A DNA stretch of 64,000 nucleotides from Paraspadella gotoi (taxonomy: Eukaryota; Chaetognatha), in the NCBI GenBank assembly GCA_051294375.1, contig CM119268.1, positions 9,250,718 through 9,314,717 on the forward strand, read 5' to 3'. Below the pieces are notes generated by a model. That model was not told the origin of the DNA and did no database searches. It was given only the letters and a program-made list of their open reading frames with translations. The position numbers were made by a program, and so were the translations under genes. Positions 59,401 to 64,000 of this stretch are shown piece after piece. How positions within the stretch are numbered: the first letter of the stretch is position 1; each line of letters starts with the position of its first letter.

Positions 59401-62068
59401 TATTGTATTTTCATGAGAATCTTTTACTCAAATATAATCAAAAGATCTTTTTACTTTTTGTTCTAAATTTACGCCTTTCTTACCTGCCAGCTCAAAACTC
59501 AAGTTTTTGAAGTTTCAAGTTGATTAGATGTATTTTTGAAATCGAGCGATGTACTAAATTAGATAATTGCTAATGGGTAAGCCACATGCCAGTATCTATC
59601 GAAACAGAATCTGATTTACAAATTTCAAGGTTTTATCGGGATACCTACTGTAAATTAAGAATAATGAAATTTGCTAAAATTATCGTTTTGCCAGAATCTG
59701 ATTTTGACAACAAAAAAACAAAATTTCTCGACTTTACATAGCTTTAACAGTTTAACAATCGAGAATATATCTTAATTTCAGTCACTTTCTACGACTCCTC
59801 CCAATGCTACGGTTCTTAGTCCTCGGAACGAAGATGGTTTAATTTCTTCCTCTGTTACCAAAAATGGTCCTGCTAAGGTCGAGATGCCTCCCGGACCCTC
59901 GGCTCTCTCTATCCCTTCCGCACCTCCAGTTCCCCGGTTTCTTCTTCCCGCCAACAATCAGAACTCGACGCCTTTGGGACCGCAACAAGTCTTTAGCTGT
60001 CTCGTGCCCGACTGTGTCTATTCCACGCCTACCATCGACAACTACCGAATGCACGTTCACATATTTCATCCCCACTTGCAGCTCGAGCTTCTTAAGTAAG
60101 TGTTCCGCGGGAAAAAAAAAAATTCATGACTTTAACTTTTCTTAATGTTTACTCCTTCCCAGTCCCGGCATAACGACTTTTCCCGGGAAGCAGTATCAAC
60201 CGATCGCGCCTCGACCACCGATTCATTCTTTGTTAACCCCGGGATTCGTTGATGGGGTCGGGAACTCAGTCGTCGTAGAGGGAATTGGGGGCGCGGGGGA
60301 TGCCATGTCGGATAGACGGCCGATCAAGGACAGAAGCGTTGCTGTCGAGAGAGCTATCGAAATGCACAAGTGCGTCGCGTCGGACTGTGATTATTATAGG
60401 TACTTCATTTAATCCCACAAGAACTTAGATGTAGCAAATTTAAAAAAAATCATTTCCTTCAGTGAATCATTGCAAGGTTTGAAAATGCATACACGATGGC
60501 GTCATCCCGAGATAAGTTCCTCCGCGGTGAGCCTGGCTCCTCTCACACTGGTCAGTCCGCAGGAACGTCACGCCTTCGCCTCCGGCCGTCACATGATCCC
60601 ATTACAGATAAAAAAAGTCATGAACTGCATCGTCTCCACCTGCGATTATCGGGCCACTTCCAACCACGCTCTCAAGATGCATATGACGATGGTCCACCCC
60701 GGCGTCGACAAGGACGAACTCGACTCCAAGATTCGCAGTTGCCCTATTGCCGGCTGCGAGAGAAACGGCATGAGTCTTCATGGGCTGAAACTGCACTGCA
60801 TTCGGGCGCACCCCGGTTATGAACTTACCAAACTCATGGCCGAATCCAACGCGATGTTGGATCGAGAAAACGGCACCGATGCGTCCGCCAGTGCCTCGCG
60901 CAAAGACCAACTCGCGGCTGAACCATTGGGGGAAAACGTGAACGATCTGACGAAAGACTTCGAGTCTGACGGCGAGGGCGAGTTCGACGGCGGCGTGCAA
61001 TCCTTTGACAGTATCGAACCTTTCGACGAAAACTTAGGGCAAATTCTTCCCGAGGATCCATCGCTTGACGCTGGTCCGCTCGCCGAAGTCGCTGAGGGAT
61101 CCGGAAAGGACGACTCGTCCTTCTTAGATCGGGAGACGCCGGAAGGTCCAGACGTCAAGCCCTTTGGGTGCGCCGTGCCGGGGTGCAACTACCGCGCCTA
61201 CACCTCGCATAATATGCGGGTGCACACTAGACTCAATCATCCGGGCATCGACGGCGGGGCCGATGCGGTCGACGAATTTGGTTGCTTTTCGAGGCCTAAG
61301 TATCAGCGGCGTAAATGCAAGAAAATATACCGCTGCTCGGTCAAGGGCTGCAACGTCGGTCGCAAGTCCCTGATGAGCCTCCGCGGCCTTCGTGTCCATA
61401 CCACGTTGCGCCACCCTCAACTTACGCGAGTCGACGACGCCGGAAATCTTCCTTCGGTTGTCGCGGGCGTGGACGGCGAGGATATCGTCGCTGCTGAAGA
61501 TGCGGGGGACGAGGATGACGACGAGGAGGAAGACGAGGAAGAGGATGAGGAAAAAGGGTCGGTGGAGGAGGAAGGTCCGTTGAATGAAACTATTGAGGGG
61601 AGGGAAGAAAAAGCCGAGTTGGTGACGATGGAAAAGAAAAAATTGCTGGCTGATCCCGCGTCTGAAACTAACTTCCTCGACTCTGGAAGTTATGGTCGAC
61701 GAGTTGTCAACAAGGGCACCGACGAAAAACCCTATTTCTGCCATTACGAGGGCTGTGGCTTTACGGCGGCCACTTACCAAGCCGTGAACAGTCACAAACG
61801 CCATCATATCAATCGCGCCCGTTTAGCTACGGAGTCAAAAGAGTTTCCCTGCCCGATCGCGGGTTGCGTTAAGATCTCAAACGGGATTAAGGGCCTCCGG
61901 GTTCACGTGACCCGATGCCATCCCGAATTTGGAGGGAGCGTAAATGACGACGGACACGTCGATGAACCGACGTCGTCGACGCCGGCTTCTTCGACGCCAA
62001 TCGTCAATATTAAAACGACAACCGCGAAAGAAACGAACCAATTTGGGAATGACAATGGGGAGAGGTAA
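53480..62068 (+). CDS. Large C2H2 zinc-finger protein
   Basis: Exons: 53480-53788, 53856-54314, 54402-55142, 59114-59296, 59782-60095, 60163-60399 and 60463-62068; 1282 aa with every junction in phase. The first part is acidic and Ser/Thr/Pro-rich and ends in one C-x2-C finger ('CVLCGEGFETAKERDAHVALVH'-type, near 55065). After the long intron come eight fingers, mostly C-x4-C-x12-H-x4-H (for example 'CIVSTCDYRATSNHALKMH', 'CAVPGCNYRAYTSHNMRVH'). An acidic Asp/Glu run (about 61497-61575) separates two of them. It is probably a nuclear DNA-binding regulator; no named orthologue is recognised. The internal stretch 54903-54980 (78 nt) starts with GTAACA and ends 'ttcccgcag', so it may be a spliced in-frame intron (1256 aa). 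Two separate genes split at the 4-kb intron remain possible. Confidence 0.8.
55461..55915 (-). CDS. Small helical protein nested in zinc-finger gene intron
   Basis: Two exons: 55915-55858 and 55765-55461; 120 aa, phase 1 junction with a GTAGGA donor and 'ggaattag' acceptor. The start ATG is followed by a charged segment ('MGTEIPVEKEETQEKFEIR'). The centre ('SVELTKSCQLIGDYVEDVNA', then 'FFNILDDLTRALDSERG') looks amphipathic and helical. There is no TM or signal peptide. The pattern faintly recalls short coiled-coil subunits such as IFT20, but identity is too low to assign. It lies 3' of the IgSF gene on the same strand, inside the intron 55143-59113. Confidence 0.65.
56117..58528 (-). CDS. Ig-superfamily type I membrane protein
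   Basis: Seven exons: 58528-58253, 58188-57992, 57853-57680, 57609-57144, 57081-56967, 56832-56722 and 56652-56117; 624 aa, all phases matching. A signal-like N-terminus ('TTSLRIVSLIASLII') leads into about five Ig-like modules with Cys/Trp pairs: 'GLACDG..VKW'; 'VPISCLTNGYPQPLVTW'; 'IELRCETDCEGSCRFEW'; 'YTCRVTSEKGS'; and 'EDLQLKCSSSEFGNPPAKIQW'. The last module closes with 'RVTCVMKNEVGM'. The extracellular part is followed by an unstructured basic stretch. A single TM ('ITIAIVVVGLIICSALIAMA') lies near the C-terminus, leaving a short cytoplasmic tail. This is the plan of cell-adhesion or recognition proteins (nephrin/kirre/sidestep style); the exact family is not identified. It sits in the intron of the zinc-finger gene on the opposite strand. 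Confidence 0.88.
58749..58994 (+). CDS. Possible small single-TM protein
   Basis: An open frame of 81 aa starts at ATG 58749: an Arg/Asn/Tyr-rich head ('RNDRRRRRNRNANYDYNYSY'), an acidic/Ser stretch, then a hydrophobic segment 'LNLFLLAVWVSIFVWLVLTV' and a short tail. The same frame is open back to an ATG at 58527, whose bases overlap the start codon of the IgSF gene on the other strand (CATG). It lies within the zinc-finger gene intron on the same strand, so it would be a nested gene or an alternative first exon. No family is known. Confidence 0.4.
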   Translation: MSLRNDRRRRRNRNANYDYNYSYYDYSSGEDSSWRCSSGEEFSFGGGGLNLFLLAVWVSIFVWLVLTVWTEKDCLQPWWMY

Positions 62069-62106
62069 TTTTTGTTGTCTTGCCATGGTTTATATAACTT
62101 TATATA

Positions 62107-62966
62107 CAAAAGGCTTCATATTAGAAAATGATACGCCGTTTTTTCGAACCGAGAATCGGTTCCGGAATAACTACTGGACCAAACAAGTTGAAATTTTGTA
62201 TATGAAAATTGCAAAATTACTTGTTTCAATATTTTAAGTATTCGATTTTATAATTTTCATTAAAATTATATATTACAAATTCTATATTTTTTAAAATGAT
62301 TATTATTATTATTATTATTCATTAGTTTTTGTTTTTGATAATCTAAATATGAAAATATTATAGAATTAATGGAAGAGGGTTGTTATATGATCATTAAGGG
62401 AATATAAATAGAACTATCGAGGCGAATTTAAATATTTGACCCCTTAGCCGAGACCCTGGGGGTCACCCACAGAGGCGAAAAAAGGTCAAAATTTTTTTGG
62501 GAATTTTTTAGTTTTGAACAGTTGCATAGACGTTTATTTATCCTAAACGTATTTATTATATCTAAAGAACTAGTTAACCTTAATTTTTATGTTCATAAAC
62601 ATCAGCAGTTGATGCCAGATTTGGAAAAAAGAGAAAATTTGAAGTAAAATGTTGTTTAAAGATGCATGGTTCATCGTCTATTTAAAAATGCATCACTTTA
62701 CATGAAAAATGTTTTTTAATGCAACTGATGCCGCCAATAAATTCATGAAAATAAAAAACAATTTTTTAGGCTTTTTTAAACCCCTGGGGGTTCAACCCCG
62801 GGGCCCTGTATCTCCTCTCGGGAGTTTAAAATCAAAATTCCCCTCGGTAGTTCCATTGTATTGCCAAAGTCTACCTTCATGCCAAATTTGATCAAATTTG
62901 ATGGGGTAGTTTGTGCTTGTCGCTCGAAAAAAACGGCGTATCATTTTTTAATATGAAGCTTTCTGT
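62107..62966. mobile_element. Foldback MITE (family A), intact copy
   Basis: The inverted ends 'caaaaggcttcatatta' (62107) and 'taatatgaagctttctgt' (ending 62966) match over about 45 bp, including 'atgatacgccgttttttcga' inside. The element is flanked by TATA. The interior shares, in inverted order, the 'ctatcgaggcgaatt', 'gacccct..ccgag' and 'gttgcatagacgttta' blocks with the copy at 2432-3896, so both halves are partly self-complementary. No ORF. It separates the two zinc-finger genes. Confidence 0.75.
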
Positions 62967-63026
62967 ATATATATATATATTATATAGACTTGCTCTTCCT
63001 CTTGAAATAAATTTATTTCCTTGGCG

Positions 63027-64000
63027 ATGTCCGTCTACTCCAGTTCTTCGCGCCTCCTTCGCGATCGTGCCTCGACTCCATCCTCTATTGACGACCCTGT
63101 CGCTCAAGAGCGGAAGTTCCGTGCTGTCTACGCTTGCTGCGTCGGGGCTTGCGACGTCGCCGGTAAAAGCCTTGCCGGAATTGCCATCCATCTCAGCCGC
63201 AACCACGGCCTCACTAAGACGTCGCCTAAGTTCAAAGAGTCATTTCGTGAGGTCTATACTTGTCTTGCCGACGAGAATTGCGCCTTCACTTCCGAGTCAA
63301 TTCACGGTGTTACTATTCATCTTGGTCAAAAGCACAACAGGTGAACGTTTGGTCGATATGCGTCCTTACAATTAATTTCTATTTTAGAAATAAATATGTA
63401 AATTTTAGGTCTAAGTCGTCTTCTCCTTGCGTGGCCACCACCTTGTCTAATAATGCCAAAGTCAAAACGGACGCCAAAACCCCGACAGTCGTTTCTCAGT
63501 CGTATTTGGAAATCCCTAACCGAAAATCGTTTCCGTGTCTCGTTCCCGGATGTAACTTTGTCTCTCCGTCCTTTAGAGGACTGAAATTTCACACGACGGC
63601 CGTGCATTCGACCAACGACGTTGAAACCACCGAATTCGGTGAAGCGAATCGTAACACGGAAGTTGAAAACCATTCTGAGCGTTCGGTTCCTTGTCCAGAG
63701 GATTCTTGCCAAGGAATTTTCAAGTCAGAAAAAGACTTAAAAATACATAAAAGACGCACGCATCCCGGCGCGATTGTTCATCCCGCCGCTACATCCGGTC
63801 CAATCAAACTTCGCAAGTGTCCCGTCGATTCCTGTGAATACGTCTTTAAAACAAACATAAGCTATCTCTCCCTCTTAACCCACTTTAAGAGAAACCATCA
63901 CGGAGTTGCAGTCCCGGACGAGTTCCGTCACAAACACAAGTGCCCCGTTGCCGGTTGTAGCTATGCAGCGAAAAAGGCTCCAAATTTGAAGCAACATATC
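63027..64000 (+). CDS. Second C2H2 zinc-finger protein, truncated by window end
   Basis: Two exons visible: 63027-63340 and 63409 to beyond 64000. At least 302 aa. Fingers: 'CCVGACDVAGKSLAGIAIH', 'CLADENCAFTSESIHGVTIH', 'CLVPGCNFVSPSFRGLKFH', 'CPEDSCQGIFKSEKDLKIH', 'CPVDSCEYVFKTNISYLSLL' and 'CPVAGCSYAAKKAPNLKQH' (cut). Spacing is mainly C-x4-C-x12-H-x4-H, and the sequence style is that of the upstream zinc-finger gene, so the two are probably tandem duplicates. The start ATG lies 60 bp after a MITE end, so promoter and 5' exons could be affected by that insertion. Function is presumed DNA binding. Confidence 0.85.

Overview
The window is nuclear DNA from an animal, most likely an invertebrate. 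Genes are split by many short introns (about 60 bp to 1.1 kb) with clean GT/AG borders and T-rich acceptors. The exons are GC-richer than the AT-rich introns and spacers. The gene set is metazoan: serum response factor, an Ig-superfamily membrane protein, C2H2 zinc-finger proteins, USP12/46, MINDY3 and DMC1. DMC1 is absent from Drosophila and C. elegans, so close relatives of those are unlikely; I cannot name the phylum. There are no bacterial operons, CRISPR arrays, rRNA or true tRNA genes. Exon chains below were built by hand from splice sites and reading phase; nearly all sum to an exact number of codons.

Layout. 1-4.3 kb is a nest of repeats: an outer foldback element with hammerhead-like ends, an inner foldback MITE and two tRNA-derived SINEs. 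5.0-6.4 kb (-) is LSM12. 7.4-13.9 kb (+) is a vasculin (GPBP1) homologue with two possible promoters. 15.6-18.4 kb (-) is a secreted PLCXD-type phospholipase-like gene. 18.4-20.6 kb is AT-rich repeat DNA. 21.3-28.7 kb (+) is SRF, with three perfect CArG boxes in 52 bp upstream of its probable first exon. 29.2-30.1 kb is a piggyBac-like MITE. 30.2-33.8 kb (+) is DMC1 with a foldback element in intron 2. 34.3-36.7 kb (+) is an unrecognised two-TM, Cys-rich protein. 37.1-38.7 kb (+) is PCED1. 40.8-43.2 kb (+) is DDX52/ROK1. 43.4-45.7 kb (+) is HSP60. 46.1-46.7 kb (+) is an intronless membrane-anchored or secreted Cu/Zn SOD. 47.35-47.86 kb (+) is a NADAR-domain protein. 48.1-49.3 kb (+) is USP12/46. 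50.0-53.0 kb (+) is MINDY3, with a candidate opposite-strand gene in one intron. 53.5-62.1 kb (+) is a large C2H2 zinc-finger gene whose 4-kb intron holds a small gene and an IgSF gene on the other strand. 62.1-63.0 kb is a second copy of the foldback MITE. 63.0 kb to the end (+) is a second C2H2 gene, cut by the window edge.

The genes are mostly housekeeping: RNA binding, transcription, ribosome biogenesis, mitochondrial folding, ubiquitin removal and meiotic recombination. They do not form one pathway. HSP60, SOD and the NADAR gene lie together, as do the two deubiquitinases, but nothing in the sequence shows co-regulation. The most informative non-coding signals are the CArG cluster at SRF, which suggests autoregulation, and the paired hammerhead-like motifs at the ends of two foldback elements.
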